A stretch of 64,000 nt of DNA, taken from the NCBI GenBank assembly GCA_947184155.2, contig CAMXCT020001125.1:648372-712371 (forward strand), given 5' to 3'. Every line of letters starts with the position of its first letter. The stretch's first letter is position 1. A program made the position numbers and the translations under genes. Shown one piece after another: positions 23,381 to 35,529 of the stretch. Origin of the DNA: Cladocopium goreaui. Lineage: Eukaryota; Sar; Dinophyceae; Suessiales; Symbiodiniaceae. The notes under the pieces are model-generated. The model worked only from the letters and a program-made list of their open reading frames with translations, was not told where the DNA came from and made no database searches.

Positions 23381-25725
23381 CCTATCTATATTTAAAAATA
23401 TATCTATCTATATTTAAAAATATATCTATCTATATTTAAATATATATCTATCTATATTTAAATATATATCTATCTATATTTCAAAATATATCTATCTATA
23501 TTTAAAAATATATCTATCTATGTTTAAATATATATCTATCTATATTTAAAAATATATCTATCTATATTTAAAAATATATCTATCTATATTTAAAAATATA
23601 TCTATCTATATTTAAAAAATATATCTATTCTATATTTAAAATATTATCTATCTATTATTTAAAAATATATCTATCTATATTTAAAATATATCCATCTATA
23701 TTTTAAAAATATTATCTATCTATATTTTAAAAATATATCTATCTATATTTAAAAAATATATCTTATCTATATTTAAAATATATCTATCTAATTTAAATAT
23801 AATATCTATCTATTATTTTAAAATGTATCTAATCTATATTTAAAAATATATCTATCTATATTTTAAAATTATACCTATGCTATATTTAATATATCTATCT
23901 ATATTTAAAAATATATCTATCTATATTTAAATATATATCTATCTATATTTAAAAATATATCTATCTATATTTAAAAATATATCTATCTATATTTAAAAAT
24001 ATATCTATCTATATTTAAATCTATATCTATCTATATTTAAAAATATATCTATCTATATTTAAAAATATATCTATCTATATTTAAAAATATATCTATCTAT
24101 ATTTAAAAATATACCTATCTATATTTAAAAATATATCTATCTATATTTAAAAATATATCTATCTATATTTAAAAATATATCTATCTATATTTAAAAATAT
24201 ATCTATCTATATTTAAATATATATCTATCTATATTTAAAAATATATCTATCTATATTTAAAAATATATCTATCTATATTCAAATATATATCTATCTATAG
24301 TTAAAAATATATCTATCTATATTTAAATATATATCTATCTATATTTAAAAATATATCTATCTATATTTAAAAATATATCTATCTATATTTAAAAATATAT
24401 CTATCTATATTTAAAAATATATCTATCTATATTTAAAATATATCTATCTATATTTAAAAATATATCTATCTATATTTAAAAATATATCTATCTATATTTA
24501 AAAATATATCTATCTATATTTAAAAATATATCTATCTATATTTAAATATATATATAATCTATATTTAAAAATATATCTATCTATATTTAAAAATATATCT
24601 ATCTATATTTAAAAATATATCTATCTATATTTAAAAATATATCTATCTATATTTAAAAATATATCCATCTATATTTAAAAATATATCTATCTATATTTAA
24701 AAATATATCTATCTATATTTAAAAATATATCTATCTATATTTAAAAATATATCTATCTATATTTAAATATATATCTATCTATATTTAAAAATATATCTAT
24801 CTATATTTAAAAATATACCTATCTATATTTAAAAATATATCTATCTATATTTAAATATATATCTATCTATATTTAAAAATATATCTATCTATATTTAAAC
24901 ATATATCTATCTAAATTTAAATATATATATCTATCTATATTTAAAAATATATCTATCTATATTTAAAAATATATCTATCTATATTTAAATATATATCTAT
25001 CTATATTTAAATATATATCTATCTATATTTAAAAATATATCTATCTATATTTTAAAATATACCTATCTATATTTAAAAATATATCTATCTATATTTAAAT
25101 ATATATCTATCTATATTTAAAAATATATCTATCTATATTATATATTATATATCTATCTATATTTAAAAATATATCTATCTATATTTAAAAATATATCTAT
25201 CTATATTTAAAAATATATCTATCTATATTTAAATATATATCTATCTATATTTAAAAATATATCTATCTATATTTAAAAATATATCTATCTATATTTAAAA
25301 ATATACCTATCTATATTTAAAAATATATCTATCTATATTTAAATATATATCTATCTATATTTAAAAATATATCTATCTATATTTAAAAATATATCTATCT
25401 ATATTTAAAAATATATCTATCTATATTTAAATCTATATCTATCTATATTTAAAAATATATCTATCTATATTTAAAAATATATCTATCTATATTTAAAAAT
25501 ATATCTATCTATATTTAAAAATATACCTATCTATATTTAAAAATATATCTATCTATATTTAAAAATATATCTATCTATATTTAAAAATATATCTATCTAT
25601 ATTTAAAAATATATCTATTATAAAAATATATCTATCTATATTTAAAAATATATCTATCTATATTTAAAAATATATCTATCTATATTTAAAAATATATCTA
25701 TCTATATTTAAATATATATATATAC
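23381..25725. repeat. 22-bp AT-rich satellite, about 105 copies
   Basis: The unit is CTATCTATATTTAAAAATATAT with frequent single variants (TTTAAATATATAT, ATACCTATC). The left 450 bases hold many indels and the rest is almost uniform. It begins by replacing ATCTAT repeats and ends abruptly at ATACAGATTTAATC, 30 bases before the presumed last exon of GT-B. Confidence 0.95.
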
Positions 25726-25754
25726 AGATTTAATCTTCTTTTGCATCAGCATCA

Positions 25755-28700
25755 TCAGCCCCTTTTGCAACCCCTAGACTCAGCGGTTTCACCAGCCTTC
25801 AGCTGGCACCTCTTCTCCTTCTCCTTCTCCGGCAGATCTACCAGGTTGGACTTCCCCGGCGCCTCAGATGGACCTGCTGGCAGTCTCTGCTTCGTTTAGC
25901 ACACCTACTGGCTATGTATGGCTACCATCTGGTTATGACTAACATAGCCATGAAAAATCCATGAAAAATGGAGGTTTCTAGCTGGGAAAATCATCTATTT
26001 CTATGGGCATCTATGGGCCATCTATACCATGGCTATGTTAAATAACCGGAGGCTATATCTTTAAGCAAGATGCTGAAAGATTTTGACATTCTGATGCATT
26101 TCGCATCCTTTAGCCATAAAGCATCGAATCATATCGGACCTATGGTTTGTCATCTTGTAGTGCATAATTGTGAACACCAACTGGTGACATGAATCCTGTT
26201 GAATGTTTTGATTTCCGTCCCGCCTGCGCTGCTGGGCAGAAGAGTGGCGTTCTTCTTCCCGCGGGCTACACAGGCCTTAAATTCCTGCTGATAACCTGCC
26301 AGTGTGGGCACGGTTCATACCACCCCGTCAATCAGCTTACGCTAATTAGGTAAATGGGAAAAAACATACAAACATATAAGCATGTAGTGGAACAATGTGG
26401 AACAATGTGGAACAATGTGGAACAATGTGGAACAAACTGTTCACAGCTCAGGAGCTGGCTCGGGATTCATCCCTTCCATTCACCCAGTTCTCCAGAGGTG
26501 CATCGATGTTGGATGGAAATATCACACAGTTGGTGTTCATGTACGCAGGCACCATGGAAAACGAGCTTTGCGACATGATCAAAATGCTGGCTCTGGCCAT
26601 GTGTGTCCATGCAACCAGCATGTCGTCATTGTTATCAATGTGTTCATCCAAGTGCACTGTCATACCACGCTCCCGGTAACCGTCATAATCTTTGGACGTC
26701 CAGTAGTCGTAGTCAAAAGCAGGTATGTTCTTGGGTGAACTCCACACGTGAAAATCGAGCTGATCAGATGGAATGATGTCCGCGATTTCCTGCGGGTCTT
26801 TGATCTTTGCTCGGTTGACTGGGACTACGCTTTGCTATGGCAATCCGGTGCTTTGAGTGCTGAATTGCCCATAGATTGTACAACCAAAGGTGGGATATCC
26901 TTTGGTAATCCATGTCTCTGATTTCTAGGTTGGCCATAGGGCCATAGGTTGTACAACCAAAGGTCAACGTGTTCCGAGTGACTGGGGGTGGTGTGCTATC
27001 TCATTGAGATCCTCAAAGCAAGATCAAGCCCCAAACAATGGGAGGCAACCATTAGAATCATTAGACCATCGTTGACCATATATACCATATATATATATAT
27101 ATATATCTGAGATATCTGTCCACATCTATTCCTAAGAGTATCTATCCATATCTATCCATATCTATCCATCCCTATCCACATCCATCTCCCCATATCTCCC
27201 CCAAATAACCCATGCTGTTCCACCATCTCCTTGGCTAAGCGGTAGTAATAGCTGTCCGCCGTGGCGCGGGTGTCATCTCGCTCCAGATCTGCGCGCCGCA
27301 GGTGGATCACCACAGACACCTTCCCGGGCGCGAAGAGAAGCGGCCGCCGATCCAGGTGCCGTCCTCGGTGCCGGGGATGGCCGGGGGCATCAACTGGGGA
27401 GGTTAAAAAAAAACATCAAACATGGGGTTATAACATGGTTATAATATAACCAATAAACATCAATAAACATGGTCATATCACCATGGTTTTATAATGATGC
27501 TTCATTTTTGGTAGGGTGTGTTTGGCTTGATAATATGAAGATAAAGCATAAAAAATATTTTAGACTTCTATTCAAATTTGAAGGTGTGGAAAATTTTGGA
27601 ACGTTTGGAGTCCATAGTTTTGGTAAGCGTTTCACGTTTCCAGCTACTTTGCTTAACGGAGGCTGTAGCATGCTTCAGCCAAATGCTCATGCACGATAGG
27701 TAAAGCCCTCAAAAATATTTTAAAAGGCAATTACAAACAATACAAAGAAATGGCAACATGATTGCGCAGCTGCAGCCGAATCCATTCTTTACGAGCAAGC
27801 ATCTCAAGTCATCCCGCAACCACTGCGCAAAGTAAGAGGTAGTCGGGATGCTCCGGTCATAGCCCCTAGGTGATGCAAAAAAATACGAACGCCAACTCTT
27901 CACATCCTGATGTACATATGACTCATATGAAACCGCAGCCAGGCACCAAAAATTCTTTCGTTTGCTTCTTTCGTGATGGCGTGAATAATTAAATAATGGC
28001 AAATCTATGGTTAGATTAGATGGCTTCATGATGCGTTATGCTTGACATGGAAAGGACATCTGTGGATACACAAATGCACCAACGCTCTCCTGCCCAATTA
28101 TCCTTGGAAGGGGAACATGAGATCTCAGTATCATCATTTGATTCCAAACCCGGGGCACAACGTTGGTTTGCTTGGGGGAGAATGGACGGTTACCATAAAT
28201 ATCAGCCTACAACCCACAGCCCTGTTATACCTTACAGTGCTTACAGGCAGATCGGCATAACCTGGCATAACCAACAGTGGGATCCAGGGGCCATTCATTC
28301 ACAGCATGGCAGTAGACGAAGTCAGAATCCTTCAGTTTGGCTCGACTGCTTTCCAGCTGTCGCACGTCATTGAAGATCCCTGCCCAACCTCGGCGGAAGG
28401 GATGATTTGGGGGAACCTCCTGTCCTAATCTGATGGGAAACAAATGGGAAAATGACAACAGCATACAACGGCATCAACTACCTGCAACAATTCAAATAAT
28501 GGATGCTAGAATCTGCTAGAAGGTTTGCTGGACTTGAAAAGGTTGGAAAATAAAAATAGTGCAGTTGAAGGTGCTCTTCTTCAAATTCACAATTCAAACC
28601 CAACCCTGTGGCCCACAAACCTCGCAGACACAAGTGCCTGAGTTCATCTAGCTTCCTTTCAAACCTAGCCATCGGTTCCAGTTGCATTTGCACCCTTTAA

Positions 28701-29182
28701 GAAATTCACCCATCTGTCACACCAAGCCTTTCCAGCCAAGGTGCTGGGTTTGTTGCTGATGTTGTAGATGTAAAGTTCCTTGGATGCCTGGTCACTGGCA
28801 CTCTTTTACCCATGACAGACCATGGTGCGAAAAAACGTGGTAGACCCACAAGCCTCGTCTCCGAAAATGGCGTCCGTAATGACCCGGAAGTTGATGTGTT
28901 GATCCTCCGCAGATGATTGATCTACACATACACACGGAAAAAAAATAAACACATGGTCAAGACATAACCAAAACATCCAGGAATGGATTTCAAACATGTG
29001 AAGATGTGAAGCAAACCGGGTCATGAACGTTTCTTTCTGTTGCAATGCCATGTCGTCAGTTGGCTAAGTCGGCTGAGTAAAGATTGCAGAAGCAAAGAGG
29101 TCCAATGGGAAATCGGGTGAGATCCAATTCCAGATATGTGCCTATGTGCATATATACATTACACAAACACACACGCACACAG

Positions 29183-29213
<31 letters not shown>

Positions 29214-30311
29214 CACACATCATGCAATATTATAATTTATTAATATTTATTATACATATAGTTTCCAGAATCTAGAAGAAACACGGGTTTTCCTTGAGTA
29301 GGAACCTTTCCATGTCCTAGCTTATGGACGTATGCGGAACATTGTGGAACAGCCCTTACCTCCCTTCACCCAGTCATGCCCTCTCCGTCAGGGGTTGCAG
29401 TTGCCCGACCAAGCCACCGAAGTTCATCCTGTGCCCATGGCAGCAACGGCTGGGCTCGGCTGGACATTGGAACTGCAACCTTGCCATTTTCAACAGTTTT
29501 CAATGGCTAAGTGGCTAAACGTATCAAATTCTCGAGCCTTACCAATCCCGAGGATATCCTTCCTCTAATGCTTCAATTCAGTCCACGTTTTATCTGGAGT
29601 GTTCTACCATTCGGAAAAAAAAAACCTGGGCTGCAGCTCCAATATGGGATGAGTTGCTAGCACCAAGGTTTTGATCCATGGTCTACAGTACTAGAATGGC
29701 CACGTAGGGAGCATGAAGATTAACCACGGAACCATGGATGGAATGGTGGTTTTCCATGGGTTTTCCCCTCTTTTTTTCAGAGAACCCAGATTTTATGGTG
29801 CACCAATCGCTAGGCATCGCACTTGTTTCGCCAGGCAATGGCGACCGCTTCTAGGACGGATTTCATCCGGTGCCCTGCACCATCGGTGTGCTCCTGCCAT
29901 TTGGGGATGATGGCTACCACCCATATATGGTGATACGCGTGGTTAAGATGAGGCCTACATTGGGCCTACAGTACACATGAAGCAGCATGAAACATCATGA
30001 AACTGGTGACTTCTGAAAGGCATGAGAAAAAAATGAGTCATACTGAGTCATACTATATAGTACTATGTAATCATAAGACTAGGTCAATCACCGAGAGAAA
30101 AGAGTCAGTCATAATATGTAAGTTACATGGTCAATCACCGTTCTACCAAGGCTTCCACTTCTTCAAACGTCAAATGTTGAGCCAGCCATCAGCATCAGGT
30201 TTGGCTCCAGAATGAAGAGCTGCGGTCCCGTCTTATGCAACTGACACAGCGGCAGCGCACACACGCCCTCCAGCACTGTGGTGGTGCTGGTGCTGCTTGG
30301 CACATGGTCAC
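25755..30311 (-). CDS. HxRRxD-type glycosyltransferase, paralogue GT-B (about 10 exons)
   Basis: Exons: 30208-30311 (SSTSTTTVLEGVCALP, HKTGPQLFIL), 29823-29893 ([19 protein letters not shown]), 29386-29428 ([14 protein letters not shown]), 28854-28904 ([17 protein letters not shown]), 28694-28802 (DQASKELYIYNISNKPS, GKAWCDRWVNFL), 28262-28419 (HPFRRGWAGIFNDVRQLES, VYCHAVNEWPLDPTVGYA), 27804-27865 (GYDRSIPTTSYFAQWLRDD), 27224-27363 ([40 protein letters not shown]), 26460-26789 ([38 protein letters not shown]) and probably 25755-25862 (APGKSNLVDLPEKEKEKRC, stop). Most joins keep phase when GA-AG, GC-AG or GT-AG borders are used. One exon between 28262 and 28694 (FERKLDELRHLCLR, ~28600-28670) does not join cleanly. 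The VVIHLRRADL motif, like that of GT-A, points to a fucosyltransferase-like enzyme. GT-B is better preserved than GT-A and lies upstream of it in the same direction, a tandem duplication. Confidence 0.7.
25909..26052. mobile_element. degenerate relative of the palindromic MITE, copy 4
   Basis: Ends read TACCATCTGGTTATGACTAA and the complement of TTAAATAACCGGAGGCTA; the centre has expanded. It lies about 45 bases upstream of the 3' splice site of the presumed last GT-B exon (25862). Confidence 0.6.
29150..29215. repeat. (CA)n/(TA)n microsatellite
   Basis: ACACAC followed by TATATA runs in an intron of GT-B. Confidence 0.9.
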
Positions 30312-31237
30312 CTCAGAGGCTGCGATGCAGCAACATTCTGCACGCAAATCATTTCTTCCAATGGTGGACACAGCAAAATGATCCAAAATGGCAATTTCCA
30401 TGGGGAAATTATGATGATCAAAAAAGGAATCTTTTTCATAGAGTACACTATGTTCAAAGACGTTGCCGCATTTTGAAATCTTTATCCGACTTGAGAGTGC
30501 ATGGGCCTCAAGGCAACACAAGGTACGGCATGAATCAAGTCTTGTTTGATGCTTGGAGCTTTGCTTTTCCGACAAAATATGAGTGTATCAATTTCAGATA
30601 TGGCCGGATGGGACGGTCAGACTGGACATGGTGCAACATCCCTACATCAGCATCCACTTCCCGTAGCTTTTAAGGCAAAGTCACGTGTAACACTGGAGTC
30701 TTGCGGCAGGTCAGCATTTGGCGAACTGGACGGATGACGGATGCAGCGGCTTCATATTCTGTATTCAGGTTCATTCAACGACAAATGCCGGTGCCGATGG
30801 CAAGCCTACGCAAATGCTTGGTTCATGAGTTGGTACGGATTGTTTGGACCCCAAAGTCATTCAATAAATTTGCTTAGTGTGTCAAACAGTTAAACCCAAT
30901 TTCAAGAAATCCCCAACATCACCATAAAATGGATTGGATAAACATGTATCAACCACCCCCAACTGGTACATTATTGGGTTTACCTCATTGGTCCAAATCT
31001 GCGCCTGGGATTTCCCAGCACTGCTTTGGCCAGCTGAACCTGGTCCTGGGGGCTGACTCGGTGCGAAAGGTTCCGCCCAGGGGTTGTCTGAAAGTAGGCT
31101 AACCCAGATTCCCCCAACATCCCCATGGCAGATTTTGGCAGCTTTTGGGATATCATTTGGCTGGATTATATCAAATTATATCAAATTTAGGTCCTAGGAT
31201 GTCCTAGGTATCCAGAGTTCTTGGACACTGATTGAGG

Positions 31238-31370
31238 GACAAAAATTCCTCAAGTGGCCAAGGGTCTAAAGTAGCCCCACCATCTGTGAGAATAGTCCCT
31301 GCCACCCATCCCTCAGGGTCTGTGGCAGAGAAAAGCCTGAGGTTCAGCATGAGGCATCCCATGTATTCCA
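31238..31370 (-). CDS. exon possibly encoding the C-terminal part of a short-chain dehydrogenase
   Basis: The minus strand reads MEYMGCLMLNLRLFSATDPE then GWVAGTILTDGGATLDPWPL. A good 3' splice site (TTTTCTCTGCCACAG) lies in the middle, so the exon may start there. P(E)xWV.G..l..DGG is the usual C-terminal signature of classical SDR enzymes. No Rossmann TGxxxGIG exon was found nearby, so this is weak. About 100-200 bases upstream (31480-31560) another open segment, GFGALVGVLRLDLTTRLP, resembles the [13 protein letters not shown] exon of GT-A/GT-B. Confidence 0.3.
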
Positions 31371-31399
31371 TGTTGCAGAGTCATGTTGTATGCCAAGAA

Positions 31400-32619
31400 G
31401 CTGGAGGTCAGCCAAATCTACACGAACTCGGGCAGCCATCATTCGGCTGAGTGATTAAGACTTGGGGATTGGAATCATTTGGGAGTCTGGTCGTCAAGTC
31501 AAGGCGCAGCACCCCCACCAAAGCACCAAATCCTAAGGGACCCAGTTGACACATCAACAAGTTCATCTTCTTGGTGGCGTTCAATTTCAGCCACGATATG
31601 ACACGATCACAAAATCTGAGTTCTTGGGAGCCATTGGTCATGGTCGCAGTTTGGCAGATGGGAATAAAAACTAATTATCAATAATTGTCAAGTGGATGTT
31701 TCTTGAAATTGGGTACCCCCCAACCATTGGTTTCCTACTTAAAAATTGACCATCTTTGGATGATTTTAGGGTTCCCAATTTTGCTACTGCCTGAGGCTGT
31801 CACCTAAGCAAGTCCACGTCTTGCACAGTGGCATGGCTCGGCTGGGCCATGGTTTTGCTCGAGAAGTGGAGTCACGGAGTGCTAGAAAAAAACAGCAGCT
31901 TGGCCGTGCCTTTCTCCATACATATCCTGATCAAAGTAGGAAGATAAATTTTAATCGGAGGGTACCATTTAAGTATCATATTATGACCATTTGGTGAGTA
32001 CCCCCCGATTAATAAACCACGGTAAGTCTTAATTTTGAGTAATTTTGAGCCAATGCCAAGTCGTACCTTGCATGGCATACTGTATCATTCTATGCTAGCT
32101 CAAAAAAGGCTGTGAGGCAAATGCTGTCACAGAAATCAAACCGGGTCTTACTCGTGGTCTCTTAGGGCCGAAGAATTAGTAAGAATTATAGGTTTCACTT
32201 CTGATAATGGTGGTAGTGCCTTACCCAACGCACCCAGCTCGGCTAGGATGCCTGTTCTGTGAAGAATGTAAAGTTGAACACGGCCACGGCAAGATAATGC
32301 AAGCACGTCCGTCTGCAGGTGTACATCACGGCAATGACAAAAGAGAGACAAAATGGTGGAAGTACAGAAGTAAGCAAGCATAATCAAGCTCATAGCTATA
32401 CACCCAACTGTTGCCAAATCTAATCAAAACACACCATTCTGCTTCCCAGCCTGTTGAACTTGTTTAAACTATTCAAGGACGCGGGCAAAAACAATCGAAC
32501 TGTGACAAATCACCAGCATAACCAGGCAATTCTTCGCCATTCTTTGCTGCCCGGATCCGTCTGAAACGAGCCGCACACTTTTCACGGTGCACCCGCAGTC
32601 CCCGCGCCGTCCAACCACG
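31400..32619. other. stretch with weak exon candidates only
   Basis: Apart from the GFGALVGVLRL segment (31480-31560, minus) and a short open segment near 32230 (TGILAELGALGKALPP, minus) nothing is supported. No repeats. Confidence 0.35.
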
Positions 32620-32928
32620 TCATTTACGGCGCTTGGTCACAACACCCTGGGAGCGCCAGCGCCAGCGCCTGGTGTTCCCAGCTGTGGATAGCTTCATGGA
32701 TTGGGTGCCTGATGGTTCCACCATGGTGTACTGCGGTAAACCCAATGCCATAAACATCCATAAACCATCCCCAAAATCACCAAAAATGAATGGGATTCGG
32801 ACCATGTCAAACATTTTTCCTATAGGTTTATGATGGTTTATGGCATTGGCTTTCCCACATCAACAACTGTATACCCTCGAGGATAGCCATTGCCTCGAGT
32901 GATTGATCTCCACCGAGCCGTAGACATC
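32620..32928 (-). CDS. last two exons of an unrecognised gene
   Basis: Exon 32875-32928 (DVYGSVEINHSRQWLSSR) follows a TTCTGAG|G acceptor and ends at a GT donor. Exon 32620-32730 (YTMVEPSGTQSMKLSTAGN, WRWRSQGVVTKRRK, stop) follows CCGCAG. Both are in phase 0 when joined over a 144-base GT-AG intron. The C terminus is basic. No family recognised and no upstream exon identified. Confidence 0.45.
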
Positions 32929-33376
32929 CTCAGAACGGCTCCCCCTGTTTCAGCACGGGTCTATCGAATGGCACAACATGAAACGACTATAAACTGGCAC
33001 ATGTAAGTTAACATAAGCTATAAGGCTATAAGGGTTTCCTGTGGATGCTATCTGGTATTGTTCGGTTCGGTATTATGGTCAAATTATACGGATTCCCAAG
33101 TTAGATAAGGCCATTTGGGATGATTCCTCTCACTCAACATGTGAAAAAGGTGCTGTCGATGGTCACCATGATTTAAAATTCAATGGATTTAGATGGTACC
33201 ATCATGTACCATCCAAGATCCCGATATTAGATTCCAGACATGAGGATCATGAGGATCAGAATAGTAATAGTGATACCCGCATAGTCATGAAAGTTTAGGT
33301 CGAAACCTCCAAAGGCACCTCCGTTAAAAAAAAACATGTTGCTGAACAAGGAGGCAACATGAAGCAGCCCTTAGGC

Positions 33377-33719
33377 CATGGCCAGGATGAATTTATCCCT
33401 CCGTTGGAGCAGCAGCTTTTTCAACCTCAGCTGACCCCATTTCGAGATGGGTTGTCATTCTGCCAAAACATCCCAAACCATGGGTTGTGTTTTCTGGACG
33501 AAGTGACCAATACAGCCAATGCATTCGAACATATTCGAACCATTAAAACTACCAATCAGGTAATATCATATAATATCAGTATTTCGAGCGAATACCTGGA
33601 GTTTTTCGCAGCTCCTGTCGCAGGACTTTTGGGCAGCCCGGCGTGGAACTTCCCCTGGGAAGTGGCACCTTGTTGCCCAGCAGCCGCAAGGTGCTTCGGC
33701 CGTGCTGCCGCAGGTATTC
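33377..33719 (-). CDS. two exons of an unrecognised gene
   Basis: Exon 33596-33719 (EYLRQHGRSTLRLLGNKVPL, CPKVLRQELRKTP) has a CCAG|G acceptor, a CAG|GT donor and strong G/C third-position bias. Exon 33377-33425 (LKKLLLQRRDKFILAM) follows GCTGAG|G and ends at a GC donor. Basic, helical sequence. A competing open frame on the same bases (KHLAAAGQQGATSQGKF) is less biased. Confidence 0.35.
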
Positions 33720-34151
33720 CTGGCACCGTGGGCTCCTGCTCTGATGAACCCCTTTTTGGAGGTCCCACTTTGGAAGGGCATCCGAAAAATGAAGAACAAT
33801 GTAACAATGGTAAATGTTCAGTGAATGTGGAGCAAAGCTCTAAGGGAGACAAGAGGTACAGTATGGTACAGTAAGTTGTTCAAGCAAGCGCGAGCACTTC
33901 GGAAGAATTCGGAATGCTGTAGTCCATCCCCTGTGCAAATCATGGGCCGATGCTTCAACTGTTCCACCAAAAAGCTTGTCAATGGACTGATTGAAGGGAA
34001 ACACTATGGGAAGCCATTGTTACTAATTAATCTTATTAGCCGGAATTTGGGGGTTTCCTCTAGGTTTTCCCTTGACACCATTCTCAAAGAAACTGCTCTC
34101 TTTCCTTTTTCATCCTTTCTCCGCGTTCGTCAGGAGCAGCGCTACTGACCC

Positions 34152-35511
34152 CTACTGCGGGTATCCCCATTTGGGGAAGGGCTTGGTCTCATCTCCGAGA
34201 CCCATGGAGTCGCGGATCTTCTCCTGGCGGCTGATCCAATGCTAAGGACAGCTGGAAAATCTCCAAGTTGGATGGTGCTCCCGGCGAACTAAACCTCCAG
34301 TGGTAGGGGATATTCAAGTGCCATGATTTCGTACCGGAGGGCAAGTGAGATTTTTAGTTTCATTTTTTTCAAGATGTTTAAGGAATAGGAAGTATGAAGA
34401 CCGGTTGAAACAACATGAAACCACCAAACCGGAACAACATGTTCACAATGGTCTTGAAAAAAATAGCACATATTCTGACGTTTTTCTGACGTTTTTTTTG
34501 GATTGGACGGGATTAGATGATGTCTGAATGGGTGATGTCTGCAAGGCCGACCGAACATGTTCCGTGCACAAGCTGCAAATGCTGCCGGCTCCACCAATCG
34601 ATCATCCTTCGCCAGCTTTCTCAAGGCTGGGGACTTCTCCTGACCCATAGGGTGCCAGGAAGGGTGTGCCAGGGTCTGGTGATGTCTGGTGGAGCTGTTT
34701 TTGACCTTTTCCGATGGCTGTTGCACCATGTTGGCGTTGAGAGGAGCAAGCTAAGCAGCTCTGAATGGAGCTCTGGGAAAGGATGGTCAAGGCAGGGCGT
34801 GATGGGTGATGCAAATGGAGTGCCGCACTCTCAGACCCCCCCCGAACAGTGCCAAGGCGCCATGAATTTTGGCGTCCAGTTTGGGAAAAACCTCAGCTCC
34901 GCTCGGGAAATCAAAAGTTTGCAACAAGGAATTCTCAGGATGACACCTGTCAAGAGTTCCATTCTATTTTTTTATGCCTTGTAAATTCTCCAAAAACAAA
35001 GTGTCATTGTTTTTGTTTATGTCCGCATTGCTTCCCCAAAGGCCAACCCATGAAGTGCAACCCAAGGGCTGGTATGGATCAGGTTCATTGAGTTCGGGAT
35101 ATTCGCGAGCTTTTCTGAACTTGGTATCCCACCTGAAACAGCTCGATTGCCGGGGATGCCGGGGATGCTGGGGATGCTGGGGATGCTGCTGTGGATGCGT
35201 GTTGCTACATTGGACGTCACGCATGATCAACACGGCAAATGGAACCCAAGTAGTGGGCGTCATTAAGTCATTGAACGCAATGCCAGCTTTACAAAGCCAC
35301 AGCCATACAGGTGTATCTAAAAATGGGACATCCCCCACATGACAAATCGTTTTATGGAAAGATCATGACTGACACCATCCCCAGTAGACAAAACCAATTA
35401 GATCACAAACCAAATCACTAGATTCACGGCCCAGGATGGTCAGCAAACATCTGGGGCCAATGCTCGTCCCACTTGGACTCGATAAAGTAGACTTGTGGGA
35501 TGCCTCTCCGC
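34152..35511 (-). CDS. 3' part of an unrecognised multi-exon gene
   Basis: Exons: 35428-35511 (GIPQVYFIESKWDEHWPQMF), 35032-35132 (WDTKFRKAREYPELNEPDPY, QPLGCTSWVGLWG), 34543-34639 (EKSPALRKLAKDDRLVEPAA, ACARNMFGRPC) and 34152-34241 (HWISRQEKIRDSMGLGDET, PFPKWGYPQ, stop). All have strong third-position bias and recognisable splice signals, but the last two do not join in phase, so an exon is missing or a border is wrong. The sequence is hydrophilic and rich in Trp, Pro and charged residues. I cannot name the family. Confidence 0.45.
35140..35200. repeat. 9-bp tandem repeat (GGGATGCTG)n
   Basis: Five to six units of GGGGATGC(C/T)G just upstream of the exon acceptor at 35132. Confidence 0.8.
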
Positions 35512-35529
35512 CTTGGTGCAAAAATGGTG

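Noticed and set aside
33359-33874. 171-aa plus-strand frame
   Set aside because: Its second half is the shadow of the minus-strand exon 33596-33719, whose coding bias and splice borders are better.
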